From Siphonodentalium dalli (taxonomy: Eukaryota > Mollusca > Scaphopoda > Gadilida > Siphonodentaliidae), in contig CP136063.1 in NCBI GenBank assembly GCA_032622095.1, positions 266,903,426-266,967,425 of the forward strand: DNA of 64,000 nucleotides. The letters are read 5' to 3'. The stretch's first letter is position 1. Each line of letters begins with the position of its first letter. The notes beneath the pieces are model-generated. The model searched no databases. It was not told the DNA's origin and saw only the letters and a program-made list of their open reading frames with translations. Of this stretch, positions 33,301 through 48,300 are shown in pieces. Both the position numbers and the translations under genes were made by a program.

Positions 33301-36300
33301 TTGCTTGGATGACGGCTTACAGTTCTGTATCACGCTCACCTGTGAACAAATTATCTAATAATAAATATATCAGAATGGGTGGAGGCCAGACCTGTTTAGT
33401 TTTGAAAATGACAATCAGGGAGATTTTTTTTTCGAGAGGTTGGCCTATTTGTGTCATGTTGTGTTTTCGGGGACAATACATTTAAATTATGAAAAATAGT
33501 AGTAATAAAAATGTGATACATGTATTCACTCTACAGAAAACAAGGACTGCATAACTTGTTGCTAAAATGAAAGAACTCGAAATTAGGTGACAGCCATAAA
33601 ATTTTATTGACTTCAAGAAATATGAATAGTTAGCAGTTTGTAATACAGTGCAAACTGTGACCCCACACATTGTCCTTGTAATATTGTCATTACTGCAGTT
33701 GTGGTTGTTGAATAACTGTGTTTTAGAGAATGTATTTATTTGTCAAAGATATGAAAAAATGTAAGTAATTACTATTTCCCATTTGCAGATTAACATTGAC
33801 AATTGCTAATTTAGGTTACCAGTACACTTGTACTTTACTCAGTCAGTACAATTCATGCATTGTATAATGTAAATTACTCTCAAAACATGCTTGATTTGAT
33901 ATTGTGAAAATCAATTAAGGGTGAGGGACCGAGGCCTCATTAACACAGCTAATTACAAGTTACTGCCAGGGTATATGAACTGAGTATTACGTACTGATGG
34001 ACATGCCTGAAAATCAGAAACACGATTGTGGAATTTTGGCAATGCGGGAGAATTTGAGTTTCTTCCGTATTTTGCTTAAATCCTGAGGTGAATCCTGGAG
34101 TCTCACGGAGAATCCATGAAACTTAACAGCTCTGGTGGAGGCATTGTAGATGTAGATGTAGATGTAGATGTTTATTTGTACAATAGATAAGAATAGATAA
34201 CAAAGCATTGATATATGAATTAATGGTATTGTACAGGAGCAGCATGACCTACTGGCCGTCTTCCTGCTGCCCCTCAATCAATAATACAATATGATGGCAT
34301 ATGTAGTTTCAGGTTTGCTGGTTGGTGTTAAATGTTAAATAATTTAACTATATTGATAATTTTAATTGAAAATGGTATAAATTGTGAACTTAAGAGTATA
34401 TATCTTATATACTATTGCGTTTGATGGGCAAGTTAGAAAAGCTAAATCGGAATAACATTGTGAGGTCGCGACGGCCCTATATAATGTAGTTTTTGAAATA
34501 ATCAGAGTGGACGGCGGATACCAGGCAATAAGTTAGATTTTTTATGACAGCATAATGCCGTACATAATTTGCCTTATCATATATAACATTTCAATTTAAA
34601 AATTCACGGACGCCGCCGTGTATGTCACAGGGCTGTCTGGAAGGGCGGATGTTCAGGTGATAACTCTAAGTTGTAAGTTGCTTGAGGCAAGTGATATGAT
34701 GATTATCTATCGCAAATGTAGCATGATTTGATGTTACATGTAGCCGAATATTTACCTATTAGTTCAGTAGATAATAATTTTTTGAAACATAATTAAACTT
34801 ACAAATTTTTATTTTGGAGTTAATCAAATTCCACACATTGGGAAAAGTATGTGTTGGTAGATTTTCTGAAAACCATGTTCTCGGTGTTTTGCTTCTTAGT
34901 TTATTCGCCTGTCTTGTATTTACACCGAGGGAGAAAGTGAACATTTTTTCAAATAATTTTGGGAGATTTCTTTTAGACCAGTTGTACATAAAGAGCGCCG
35001 CGTGCATGGTGTAGAGATCTTTGAACATTAGAATATTCTCTTGTTTGAAAAGGGGTTCTGTGTGGCTATTATATTTAGATTTGCATAGAATACGAATTGC
35101 TCTTTTTTGTAAGGTTGATAACACATTAGCATGACATGAATGTCCCCATACTGGGAGACAGTAAAGAAGATGGCTATGGACTAAAGAGTGGTATAGAATT
35201 TTTCGTGATTCTTTTGGTAAAATGTTTTTAACTTTGTTCAAGCAGTAGAGGGTGTGGTTCAGCTTCCTTTGTATCATTGATATGTGGGTTTTAAACGTTA
35301 AGTTTTCATCCATGATAATACCTAGGAATTTGATGGACTGTACTTGCATTTGATTCACTACCCTAACTAATTCTATGCCATTCATTTTAAGTGTAAAGTT
35401 TCTTCATTGCCTTTAGGGTGGATTAACATGAATTTACTTTTAGCTGTATTGATTGACAGTTTGTTACAACAACACCATTCAAATATGTGTTTTAATTCGG
35501 TAATCGATGTTTTTTTAAATTTTTTTTTATCGTAGCCAGATGAATATAGGGTGGTATCATCAGCAAATGACAGCATATTCATTTTTGTACATTGGGGCAT
35601 ATCGTTTACATAGAGGAGAAAAATTGTCGGACCGAGAACTGACCCCTGGGGCACGCCACACGTTATCCTTTTTAATGCGGAAGTATGTCCTTGACAGTCA
35701 ACATATTGTTTTCTACCCGTTAGATAACTTCTAAACCAGTCTTTAGTTACTCCTCGAATTCCGTAATGTTCTAGCTTTCCCAATAAAATTTCATGACTGA
35801 TTGTATCAAACGCTTTCGACAAGTCTATGAAAATAGCTAATGTAGAGTCCTTAGTTGGTTTATCGTTGTTTTCTGCTACATGATCTAGAAGATGCATTAA
35901 GGGGTGTATCGTAGAGTGGTTCTTGCGGAATCCATATTGGTGTTTATGTAGAATATTGTGTTTTTGAAGGAACGAAAATAGCCTACTCTGCATAAGTTTC
36001 TCTAATAATTTCGAAAAGACGGGTAAAATGCTAATGGGCCTATAATTTGTTATTTTACTAGGAGACTCGTTTTTATGGAGTGGAATTACTTTGGATATTT
36101 TCAGCCTATCGGGGAAGATTCCTAATTTGAATGATAGGTTGAATATGTGCGACAGTGCTCTAGAAGTTTCGGGGATGGTCTGTTTCATTAGTTTCGATGT
36201 GAGATGATCGATGTCAGCGGTTCCCTTCCCGATGACTTTATCAGAGATTTTCAGGATTTCGTTGGCGTCAGTGGGAAACAAGAAGAAATTACCAGTATTG

Positions 36301-39300
36301 GAATGTGTTAAGTAGTCTGCAAAATGTTTATCTGGGTTACAGGGGACGTCGTCACTAGTCTTCTGACCAATTTTCGCAAAATATTCATTAAACGCCTGTG
36401 CTATTTTACCTGGTTCCGAAATTAAAGTGTTTTCATGTGACATATTAGATGGCATTTTAGGAGTGTTATTTGACAGTTTTAGAGCGTTTTTCAAGATGAC
36501 CCATGTACGTCGCATGTCAAATTTATTTTCCTGTAGAACATTGTTGTAATATAGTTGTTTACTCTTTCTGATTAATTGCTTGTATATTCGACAATATGTT
36601 TCGTACTTATCAACGTTGAGAATAGACGAATTTTTTTATTTTTTTATGTATAATTTGTTCTTAACTAAAGAAGAGTTAATGAGACCTTTTGTCATCCATG
36701 GTTCTTTTTTTATATATTTTTTCGGCGGATTAGATTGAACCATGGAAATGCTTCATTAAACGCCCATAGATAAATAGATAAAAAGTTATCGTATGCTTGG
36801 TTCGGCGATGTGCTGTCGAAGACACATTTGAAATCTTGTTGTTTAAGTATATTTTTAAGTTTATCTGTATTATTTTGACTCATTATTCTTTTTTCTGTCG
36901 AAAGATCTACTTTTGTGTATTTATTGTCTCGATATTCGGCATAAAATGTAGCGAAATGGTCCGACACATCGGAAAGAATGATGCCAGTGTCGACACGGGA
37001 AACGATGTTGTTGCTAAAAATATGATCAATTAATGTCGCCGAGTGGTCAGTTATTCGCGTAGGACGTGTAATTACAGGTAAGAAGCCATTTCCAAACATC
37101 ATTTCGACGAAGTTATTTGTTTTTGTATGTGAATGGAAGTTAAGCAAGTCAATATTGAAATCCCCTATGAGATATGCTTTCGTCCCTGCGTCGTTTAAAT
37201 GTTGTACGACGTTTGTTATTTTAGTTATAAAAGTATCTAGATCTGACAAGGGGGCTGTATTTGGTCTATATATAGACCCTACTACATATGAGGAGTGTCC
37301 AGAGTCTATTTCGATGAATAGCATTTCAATGACATGAGGAATAAATATGGTCAGATCCTCACGAATTTTAAAAGATAGAGTTTCTTTTATGAACATCCCA
37401 ACACCACCATGTCCGTCGTCGCCATCGGGTCGGGAATTAAATTGAAATTGATGATAACCAGGGAGATAATACTCTTCTCGAATCTTGAATATTTCTGACA
37501 AAGCCAGAATATCAATAGAGTGGTTAGAGTTTGTAATATCTGATAACATATTTTTAAATGAATCCCAGTTAGCGTTCAGGCTTCTGCAATTTAGACCGAG
37601 AATTGAAAATTCGGATTTGGAAATATTTATATTTTCGTTCAGCTGCGAAGGTGACAAATAGTTACATGAGTGATTTGAGAAATTATATGGCGAGTATGTG
37701 TTCCCATCATCATCGTCAGGACCATTTAACAAAGTTTTAAGATTTAAGGAGTTACTTCCCTGAACATCGCCCAATGCAAAATTATCCGTTGTCATGGTTA
37801 GTTCTGCTGATAGAGTTACCTTTCTTGCCCTTCGATAATATTACAATAAATTGATGTTGATATACTTTCAATATAGCCAACCAGCTAAACCTGCATGCTA
37901 TGACAATATATAATAATACATTCATATCAAAATACAATCAAATAATATATATTATTATAATTATGAGGTACAATTTCAACAAGGTGGGAATTTTAATAGA
38001 GAATATACACAACAGATGCATGGTATGTGCATGGAGACAGCATTTAGGTCGTTCGGTGATGAGGTTTGAATGTGTCTTCTACTTGCACATATGAACAGGG
38101 GCATGCATTAAATACAAGTAATGGTTAGGAAGCAGCTTTCGCATCTAAACTAGGTGCATGTAAAACGACCTGATCGTGATGGGCACTACCGTGCAGGACC
38201 ATCAAGATAGTGCATGCAGGGAAGTACCCACCATGCAAGAGGTCACCGCCGTATCGATGTATTTATTTACAAAAGCATTGTTTCATATGTTCATGACATT
38301 ATTCTCATTTTCTTATCAAAATGACCATGTTATGGTCAGAATGGCACATTGAAATGTCCCTCAACTCAAATCAACCTTAAAGATTTGATCCAACTTTGTA
38401 GAAAAATTTATAATTTGTTATCTGGCCAATTAGATTCATTTGATGCTTAACCCTTACTATACTGAATGGATTCTCCCACTCAGTTATAAAAGTATACATT
38501 GGAATAGTCTAATATTCAACTGGAGGGATGCTCAGAAAATATGAGCAGACGGCAGACAATAGAAAGTGCATAAGGAATCCTATTCATTTGAGGGAAATGT
38601 TCAGATAATAAGTTCAACAAATGACTTATGGTCATTTGTTGCACTTTTTATCTACTATGTCCTAAGGGAAACTACACGTCAATGAGCATTTGCTATAGAA
38701 ATGGTTAAATCCACAGCATATTTCGATTCTAAATTCAAAATAAGCAAAAATCACTGCTTCACCAGAACAATTACAAATACTCTAATATTAAACCACTTCT
38801 CACTAATATTCAAAACATTACTTACCTTTTTCACGTAAAATATGATGAAGAATTTAACCATGACAATGAAAGACAGCAGAGGGCTGTAGAATGTCCCCAA
38901 CCTGTTGGAAAAAAATGTTATAAAGTTATAAAAGGACATAATATCACTTTTTCAAGAAAACATTGAAGGTAACAATTTGGATCATTAAGGACAAGTGCAG
39001 AGATCGAAATCTACACATCTCTCTAAACATGAGACAGGCTACTGGGTGACGAGTTGTTTTTTGTGCTACCTGCCACCTGTGACAGGCGACTCTATGAGCT
39101 TAAAGGTACTCAACCCGATAAAACTCCTCTCAATTACTATTTCAATGGCTTCGGGGGTCAAAAATATTTGATTCGAGTCGAGGAAGTCACCCATCAAAGC
39201 TCAGATTTGTTAGATATCGATTTTAGAAATCTATTATTTTTCATTATCGGGAATACTATCTGGCCCAGAACTCAGTCAAAATTGCGTTAAAATTACCACT

Positions 39301-42300
39301 TGATTTTAGAGTTATTCATCCTTGTCTGTTTGAATAGATTTGGAGTACACATCCAGAGCAGATTACGGCAGTTATTAGTACACATCTCGAGAACATAACA
39401 AATTTGAAAAATCAATATCTAATAACTCTGAGCTTTGTTTGATGGGTTCCTCGACTCGAATCAAATATTTTTTACCCCCAAAGCCAAAGAAATAGTAATA
39501 TAGGACCCTCTGATCGGATTGTTGTTGTTGGAATCTGTTGAGATGGGGACCCTCTTTACGGGTTGAGTACCTTTAATATACAGGCTTTGATTATAGAACA
39601 ATATCTATGTTGGACAGAGATATCACTTTATCTGTGTTTGATAGTTCCAGATTGATTTGTTGGGATTCACCATGTATCATATATAGTAGATTGTTGTCCA
39701 CCAGTATCCCTAAAATTCTAAACGAGAAAAAGTTATAATTCGGTGAGATTATTAAATGCCCAGTTTTGGTGGCAAATCTAACAATTTTTAAGTGCAAAAT
39801 TTACAATACAGTTATACTGCTTGTAATATTAATTGTTATAAAGTTAACCAAATACAGAATAAAACAATTCTGTGGAATATTGTCATAAAATCATGTTATA
39901 GAATGAAATAATTTAATCTGAACACTCCTCAGATATATTATGATCCCACATATAACAGTCATTTCCTTCTGAAATTTCCAACTGCCATTCTTCCAGCCAC
40001 TAATTTATTATAAAGAGCTTGTTCGTTCATAAGAGAACCAACTCTTCAATGAGTCTTTAGGGTTAATCAGCAATAAGATTGATTGATTGATTGGGGTTTA
40101 ATGTCGCTTTCAGCAACTGAGGTCATTTAACAACATTTCCAGTTTTAGTGGTGGAGAAAATATGCACACATAAGGCTAATCTAATAGTGATTTCAATGGT
40201 TGATAAACTGATAAACTCATCGACCATGTGTGGCAAACGACCGGCCATCAGCGAGTAACTGACAACTCCACCAGATAACGATTTTGAGTTACAAAGTCCA
40301 TTAAGGAAACATGTGGATTTGGACCCTCATCGATAGTGCTGGAGGGCGAGACGGCTTGGAGTTGTACCCTTAACCGACTGAGCCACCAAGGCCCCCTCAG
40401 CAATAAGAGTGGAGTATAATAAATGGTGTGGAACTCACCAGCATAAGACTTGAGAGTAGATGAGACTGAGCGTGTTACGACCAATGTTAAACTCACCAGC
40501 ATAAGACTTGTGAGTAGATGAGACTGAGCGTGTTACGACCAATGTTAAACTCACCAGCATAACACTTGTGAGTAGATGAGACTGAGAGTGTTATGACCAA
40601 TGTTAAACTCACCAGCATAAGACTTGTGAGTAGATGAGACTGAGCGTGTTACGACCAATGTTAAACTCACCAGCATAAGACTTGTGAGTAGATGAGACTG
40701 AGCGTGTTACGACCAATGTTAAACTCACCAGCATAACACTTGTGAGTAGATGAGACTGAGAGTGTTATGACCAATGTTAAACTCACCAGCATAAGACTTG
40801 TGAGTAGATGAGACTGAGCGTGTTACGACCAATGTTAAACTCACCAGCATAAGACTTGAGAGTAGATGAGACTGAGAGTGTTACGACCAATGTTAAACTC
40901 ACCAGCATAAGACTTGTGAGTAGATGAGACTGAGCGTGTTACGACCAATGTTAAACTCACCAGCATAACACTTGTGAGTAGATGAGACTGAGAGTGTTAT
41001 GACCAATGTTAAACTCACCAGCATAAGACTTGTGAGTAGATGAGACTGAGAGTGTTACGACCAATGTTAAACTCACCAGCATAAGACTTGAGAGTAGATG
41101 AGACTGAGAGTGTTACGACCAATGTTAAACTCACCAGCATAAGACTTGTGAGTAGATGAGACTGAGAGTGTTACGACCAATGTTAAACTCACCAGCATAA
41201 GACTTGTGAGTAGATGAGACTGAGAGTGTTACGACCAATGTTAAACTCACCAGCATAAGACTTGTGAGTAGATGAGACTGAGAGTGTTACGACCAATGTT
41301 AAACTCACCAGCATAAGACTTGTGAGTAGATGAGACTGAGAGTGTTACGACCAATGTTAAACTCACCAGCATAAGACTTGTGAGTAGATGAGACTGAGAG
41401 TGTTACGACCAATGTTAAACTCACCAGCATAAGACTTGAGAGTAGATGAGACTGAGCGTGTTACGACCAATGTTAAACTCACCAGCATAAGACTTGTGAG
41501 TAGATGAGACTGAGAGTGTTACGACCAATGTTAAACTCACCAGCATAAGACTTGTGAGTAGATGAGACTGAGAGTGTTACGACCAATGTTAAACTCACCA
41601 GCATAAGACTTGTGAGTAGATGAGACTGAGAGTGTTACGACCAATGTTAAACTCACCAGCATAAGACTTGTGAGTAGATGAGAGTGTTACGACCAATGTT
41701 AAACTCACCAGCATAAGACTTGTGAGTAGATGAGAGTGTTACGACCAATGTTAAACTCACCAGCATAAGACTTGTGAGTAGATGAGACTGAGAGTGTTAC
41801 GACCAATGTTAAACTCACCAGCATAAGACTTGTGAGTAGATGAGAGTGTTACGACCAATGTTAAACTCACCAGCATAAGACTTGTGAGTAGACGAGACTG
41901 AGGGTGTTACGACCAATGTTAAACTCACCAGCATAAGACTTGTGAGTAGATGAGACTGAGAGTGTTACAACCAATGTTAAACTCACCAGCATAAGACTTG
42001 TGAGTAGATGAGACTGAGAGTGTTACGACCAATGTTAAACTCACCAGCATAAGACTTGTGAGTAGATGAGACTGAGAGTGTTGGGACCAATGTTAAACTC
42101 ACCAGCATAAGACTTGTGAGTAGATGAGACTGAACGTGTTACGACCAATGTTAAACTCACCAGCATAAGACTTGTGAGTAGATGAGACTGAGAGTGTTAC
42201 GACCAATGTTAAACTCACCAGCATAAGACTTGAGAGTAGATGAGACTGAGAGTGTTACGACCAATGTTAAACTCACCAGCATAAGACTTGTGAGTAGCTG

Positions 42301-45300
42301 AGACTGAGCGTGTTACGACCAATGTTAAACTCACCAGCATAAGACTTGTGAGTAGATGAGACTGAGAGTGTTACGACCAATGTTAAACTCACCAGCATAA
42401 GACTTGTGAGTAGATGAGACTGAGAGTGTTACGACCAATGTTAAACTCACCAGCATAAGACTTGTGAGTAGATGAGACTGAGAGTGTTACGACCAATGTT
42501 AAACTCACCAGCATAAGACTTGTGAGTAGATGAGACTGAGAGTGTTACGACCAATGTTAAACTCACCAGCATAAGACTTGTGAGTAGATGAGAGTGTTAT
42601 GACCAATGTTAAACTCACCAGCATAAGACTTGTGAGTAGATGAGACTGAGAGTGTTATGACCAATGTTAAACTCACCAGCATAAGACATGTGAGTAGATG
42701 AGACTGAGCGTGTTGCAACCAATGTTAAACTCACCAGCATAAGACTTGTGAGTAGATGAGACTGAGTGTTACGACCAATGTTAAACTCACCAGCATAAGA
42801 CTTGTGAGTAGATGAGACTGAGTGTTACGACCAATGTTAAACTCACCAGCATAAGACTTGTGAGTAGATGAGACTGAGTGTTACGACCAATGTTAAACTC
42901 ACCAGCATAAGACTTGTGAGTAGATGAGACTGAGCGTGTTACGACCAATGTTAAACTCACCAGCATAAGACTTGTGAGTAGATGAGACTGAGAGTGTTAG
43001 GACCAATGTTAAACTCACCAGCATAAGACTTGTGAGTAGATGAGACTGAGAGTGTTACGACCAATGTTAAACTCACCAGCATAAGACTTGTGAGTAGATG
43101 AGAGTGTTACGACCAATGTTAAACTCACCAGCATAAGACTTGTGAGTAGATGAGACTGAGCGTGTTACGACCAATGTTAAACTCACCAGCATAAGACTTG
43201 TGATTAGATGAGACTGAGAGTGTTACGACCAATGTTAAACTCACCAGCATAAGACTTGAGAGTAGAAGAGACTGAGAGTGTTACGACCAATGTTCAACTC
43301 ACCAGCATAAGACTTGTGAGTAGATGAGACTGAGAGTGTTACGACCAATGTTAAACTCACCAGCATAAGACTTGTGAGTAGATGAGACTGAGAGTGTTAC
43401 GACCAATGTTAAACTCACCAGCATAAGACTTGTGAGTAGATGAGACTGAGAGTGTTACGACCAATGTTAAACTCACCAGCATAAGACTTGTGAGTAGATG
43501 AGAGTGTTACGACCAATGTTAAACTCACCAGCATAAGACTTGAGAGTAGAAGAGACTGAGAGTGTTACGACCAATGTTCAACTCACCAGCATAAGACTTG
43601 TGAGTAGATGAGACTGAGAGTGTTACGACCAATGTTAAACTCACCAGCATAAGACTTGTGAGTAGATGAGAGTGTTACGACCAATGTTAAACTCACCAGC
43701 ATAAGACTTGTGAGTAGATGAGACTGAGAGTGTTACGACCAATGTTAAACTCACCAGCATAAGACTTGTGAGTAGATGAGAGTGTTACGACCAATGTTAA
43801 ACTCACCAGCATAAGACTTGTGAGTAGACGAGACTGAGGGTGTTACGACCAATGTTAAACTCACCAGCATAAGACTTGTGAGTAGATGAGAGTGTTACGA
43901 CCAATGTTAAACTCACCAGCATAAGACTTGTGAGTAGATGAGAGTGTTACGACCAATGTTAAACTCACCAGCATAAGACTTGTGAGTAGATGAGACTGAG
44001 AGTGTTACGACCAATGTTAAACTCACCAGCATAAGACTTGTGAGTAGATGAGACTGAGAGTGTTATGACCAATGTTAAACTCACCACCATAAGACTTGTG
44101 AGTAGATGAGACTGAGAGTGTTGCGACCAATGTTAAACTCACCAGCATAAGACTTGTGAGTAGATGAGAGTGTTACGACCAATGTTAAACTCACCAGCAT
44201 AAGACTTGTGAGTAGATGAGACTGAGAGTGTTACGACCAATGTTAAACTCACAAGCATAAGACTTGTGAGTAGATGAGAGTGTTACGACCAATGTTAAAC
44301 TCACCAGCATAAGACTTGTGAGTAGATGAGACTGAGCGTGTTACGACCAATGTTAAACTCACCAGCATAAGACTTGTGAGTAGATGAGAATGAGAGTGTT
44401 ACGACCAATGTTAAACTCACCAGCATAAGACTTGTGAGTAGATGAGACTGAGAGTGTTACGACCAATGTTAAACTCACCAGCATAAGACTTGTGAGTAGA
44501 TGAGAATGAGAGTGTTACGACCAATGTTAAACTCACCAGCATAAGACTTGTGAGTAGATGAGACTGAGAGTGTTACGACCAATGTTAAACTCACCAGCAT
44601 AAGACTTTAGTAGATGAGACTGAGAGTGTTATGACCAATGTTAAACTCACCAGCATAAGACTTGTGCGTAGATGAGACTGAGAGTGTTACGACCAATGTT
44701 AAACTCACCAGCATAACACTTGTGAGTAGATGAGACTGAGAGTGTTACCACCAATGTTAAACTCACCAGCATAAGACTTGAGTAGATGAGACTGAGAGTG
44801 TTACGACCAATGTTAAACTCACCAGCATAAGACTTGAGAGTAGATGAGACTGAGAGTGTTACGACCAATGTTAAACTCACCAGCATAAGACTTGTGAGTA
44901 GATGAGACTGAGAGTGTTACGACCAATGTTAAACTCACCAGCATAAGACTTGAGTAGATGAGACTGAGAGTGTTACGACCAATGTTAAACTCACCAGCAT
45001 AAGACTTGTGAGTAGATGAGAGTGTTACGACCAATGTTAAACTCACCGGCATAAGACTTGTGAGTAGATGATACTGAGAGTGTTACGACCAATGTTAAAC
45101 TCACCAGCATAAGACTTGTGAGTAGATGAGACTGAGAGTGTTACGACCAATGTTAAACTCACCAGCATAAGACTTGTGAGTAGATGAGACTGAGCGTGTT
45201 ACGACCAATGTTAAACTCACCAGCATAAGACTTGTGAGTAGATGAGAGTGTTACGACCAATGTTAAACTCACCAGCATAAGACTTGTGAGTAGATGAGAC

Positions 45301-48300
45301 TGAGCATGTTACGACCAATGTTAAACTCACCAGCATAAGACTTGTGAGTAGATGAGAGTGTTACGACCAATGTTAAACTCACCAGCATAAGACTTGAGAG
45401 TAGATGAGACTGAGCGTGTTACGACCAATGTTAAACTCACCAGCATAAGACTTGTGAGTAGATGAGAGTGTTACGACCAATGTTAAACTCACCAGCATAA
45501 GACTTGTGAGTAGATGAGACTGAGAGTGTTACGACCAATGTTAAACTCACCAGCATAAGACTTGTGAGTAGATGAGACGGAGAGTGTTACGACCAATGTT
45601 AAACTCACCAGCATAAGACTTGTGAGTAGATGAGACGGAGAGTGTTACGACCAATGTTAAACTCACCAGCATAAGACTTGTGAGTAGATGAGACTGAGCG
45701 TGTTACGACCAATGTTAAACTCACCAGCATAAGACTTGTGAGTAGATGAGACTGAGAGTGTTACGACCAATGTTAAACTCACCAGCATAAGACTTGAGTA
45801 GATGAGACTGAGAGTGTTATGACCAATGTTAAACTCACCAGCATAAGACTTGTGAGTAGATGAGACTGAGAGTGTTACGACCAATGTTAAACTCACCAGC
45901 ATAAGACTTGAGTAGATGAGACTGAGAGTGTTATGACCAATGTTAAACTCACCAGCATAAGACTTGTGAGTAGATGAGACTGAGTGTGTTACGACCAATG
46001 TTAAACGCACCAGCATAAGACTTGTGAGTAGATGAGACTGAGAGTGTTACGACCAATGTTAAACTCACCAGCATAAGACTTGTGAGTAGATGAGACTGAG
46101 CGTGTTACGACCAATGTTAAACTCACCAGCATAAGACTTGTGAGTAGATGAGACTGAGAGTGTTACGACCAATGTTAAACTCACCAGCATAAGACTTGTG
46201 AGTAGATGAGACTGAGCGTGTTACGACCAATGTTAAACTCACCAGCATAAGACTTGTGAGTAGATGAGAGTGTTACGACCAATGTTAAACTCACCAGCAT
46301 AAGACTTGTGAGTAGATGAGACTGAGCATGTTACGACCAATGTTAAACTCACCAGCATAAGACTTGTGAGTAGATGAGAGTGTTACGACCAATGTTAAAC
46401 TCACCAGCATAAGACTTGAGAGTAGATGAGACTGAGCGTGTTGCGACCAATGTTAAACTCACCAGCATAAGACTTGTGAGTAGATGAGAGTGTTACGACA
46501 AATGTTAAACTCACCAGCATAAGACTTGAGAGTAGATGAGACTGAGCGTGTTGCGACCAATGTTAAACTCACCAGCATAAGACTTGTGAGTAGATGAGAG
46601 TGTTACGACCAATGTTAAACTCACCAGCATAAGACTTGTGAGTAGATGAGACGGAGAGTGTTACGACCAATGTTAAACTCACCAGCATAAGACTTGTGAG
46701 TAGATGAGACTGAGTGTGTTACGACCAATGTTAAACTCACCAGCATAAGACTTGAGAGTAGATGAGACTGAGCGTGTTACGACCAATGTTAAACTCACCA
46801 GCATAAGACTTGTGAGTAGATGAGACTGAGGGTGTTACGACCAATGTTAAACTCACCAGCATAAGACTTGTGAGTAGATGAGACTGAGAGTGTTACGAAA
46901 CTCACCAGCATAAGACTTGTGAGTAGATGAGACGGAGAGTGTTACGACCAATGTTAAACTCACCAGCATAAGACTTGTGAGTAGATGAGACTGAGAGTGT
47001 TACGACCAATGTTAAACTCACCAGCATAAGACTTGTGAGTAGATGAGACAGAGAGTGTTACGCCCAATGTTAAACTCACCAGCATAAGACTTGAGAGTAG
47101 ATGAGACTGAGCGTGTTACGACCAATGTTAAACTCACCAGCATAAGACTTGAGAGTAGATGAGACTGAGAGTGTTACGACCAATGTTAAACTCACCAGCA
47201 TAAGACTTGTGAGTAGATGAGACGGAGAGTGTTACGCCCAATGTTAAACTCACCAGCATAAGACTTGAGAGTAGATGAGACTGAGCGTGTTACGACCAAT
47301 GTTAAACTCACCAGCATAAGACTTGAGAGTAGATGAGACTGAGCGTGTTATGACCAATGTTAAACTCACCAGCATAAGACTTGTGAGTAGATGAGACTGA
47401 GAGTGTTACGACCAATGTTAAACTCACCAGCATAAGACTTGAGAGTAGATGAGACTGAGTGTGTTACGACCAATGTTAAACTCACCAGCATAAGACTTGT
47501 GAGTAGATGAGAGTGTTACGACCAATGTTAAACTCACCAGCATAAGACTTGTGAGTAGATGAGAGTGTTACGACCAATGTTAAACTCACCAGCATAAGAC
47601 TTGTGAGTAGATGAGACTGAGCGTGTTGCGACCAATGTTAAACTCAGCCTTTGTGATGAATGATGAGCAGCAGTAATCAGCCATAAGTCTGTAAAACAAA
47701 AAAAGACAAGAATATTTAAATGGAAATGGCTGGTTCGAATCGCAAAATTATGTAGACATAATTGGGTAAGAGGTATCTCAAAAGATATATCTGTGTAAGA
47801 TTTCCAAACAGACTCATTGATAGAGAGCTAAAAAATGTGTTTCTTTTGTATATTTTTCTGTGAATTTGATATCAATTAATTTGTGCCAGTTAAAATAATT
47901 TAATCAGCAGTCGAGTAAAATTTGCTTAAATTTCTTGATAAAAAGAGTACTGAAAATCCAATAAATTTGCGAAAATGAAGATTAGAAAAAGTCAGGGGAT
48001 AGAAAACTATTCCTCAAAATATATATTTTCAAATAACAGTAATTAAATATTTACTAAATTTGACAATTTTTCTGACATCAGACAATCTATTGAAACCCAG
48101 ATAATATAGAAGCGATTAATCTACTCCCCAAATATAATTATCATTACTGTGCAATATTTTATATTCAGTCTTCTTTATTATGTATAGAGTCACTGATGGA
48201 GTACTATTTATTTTACATAAAATGTCAGATCTGACTATGTGATCGAAGACTTTGGACAAACTAACTCAATTTCATCGAGAATTTCGGCCAACAGCTCCTC

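Larger units (their letters stand above)
34145..37810 (-). mobile_element. Non-LTR retrotransposon (LINE), decayed, in a TMC intron
   Basis: The minus strand reads an apurinic-type endonuclease, then a reverse transcriptase, then a C-terminal region, then about 600 bp of untranslated sequence. It ends in a run of the hexamer TGTAGA (plus strand, 34145-34171). Short tandem repeats at the 3' end are typical of several LINE clades. The 5' border is uncertain (just beyond 37795). It lies in the same orientation as the TMC gene, between exons 33209-33339 and 38826-38901. Confidence 0.93.

Noticed and set aside
34145-34171. Independent TGTAGA microsatellite
   Set aside because: It is placed exactly at the 3' end of the minus-strand LINE, so it is treated as the element tail.
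35540-35734. Plus-strand ORF in the LINE
   Set aside because: Antisense of the reverse-transcriptase region.
44647-46016. Minus-strand ORFs of 77-117 aa with repeated GEFNIGRNTLSLIYS
   Set aside because: They are translations of the minisatellite, fragments of one TMC exon read through successive donors, with no start or splice support.
40431-47645. Regular repeats with near-constant spacing, CRISPR-like at first sight
   Set aside because: No unique spacers; the whole 58-bp unit is repeated head to tail and is derived from a TMC exon in a eukaryotic genome.
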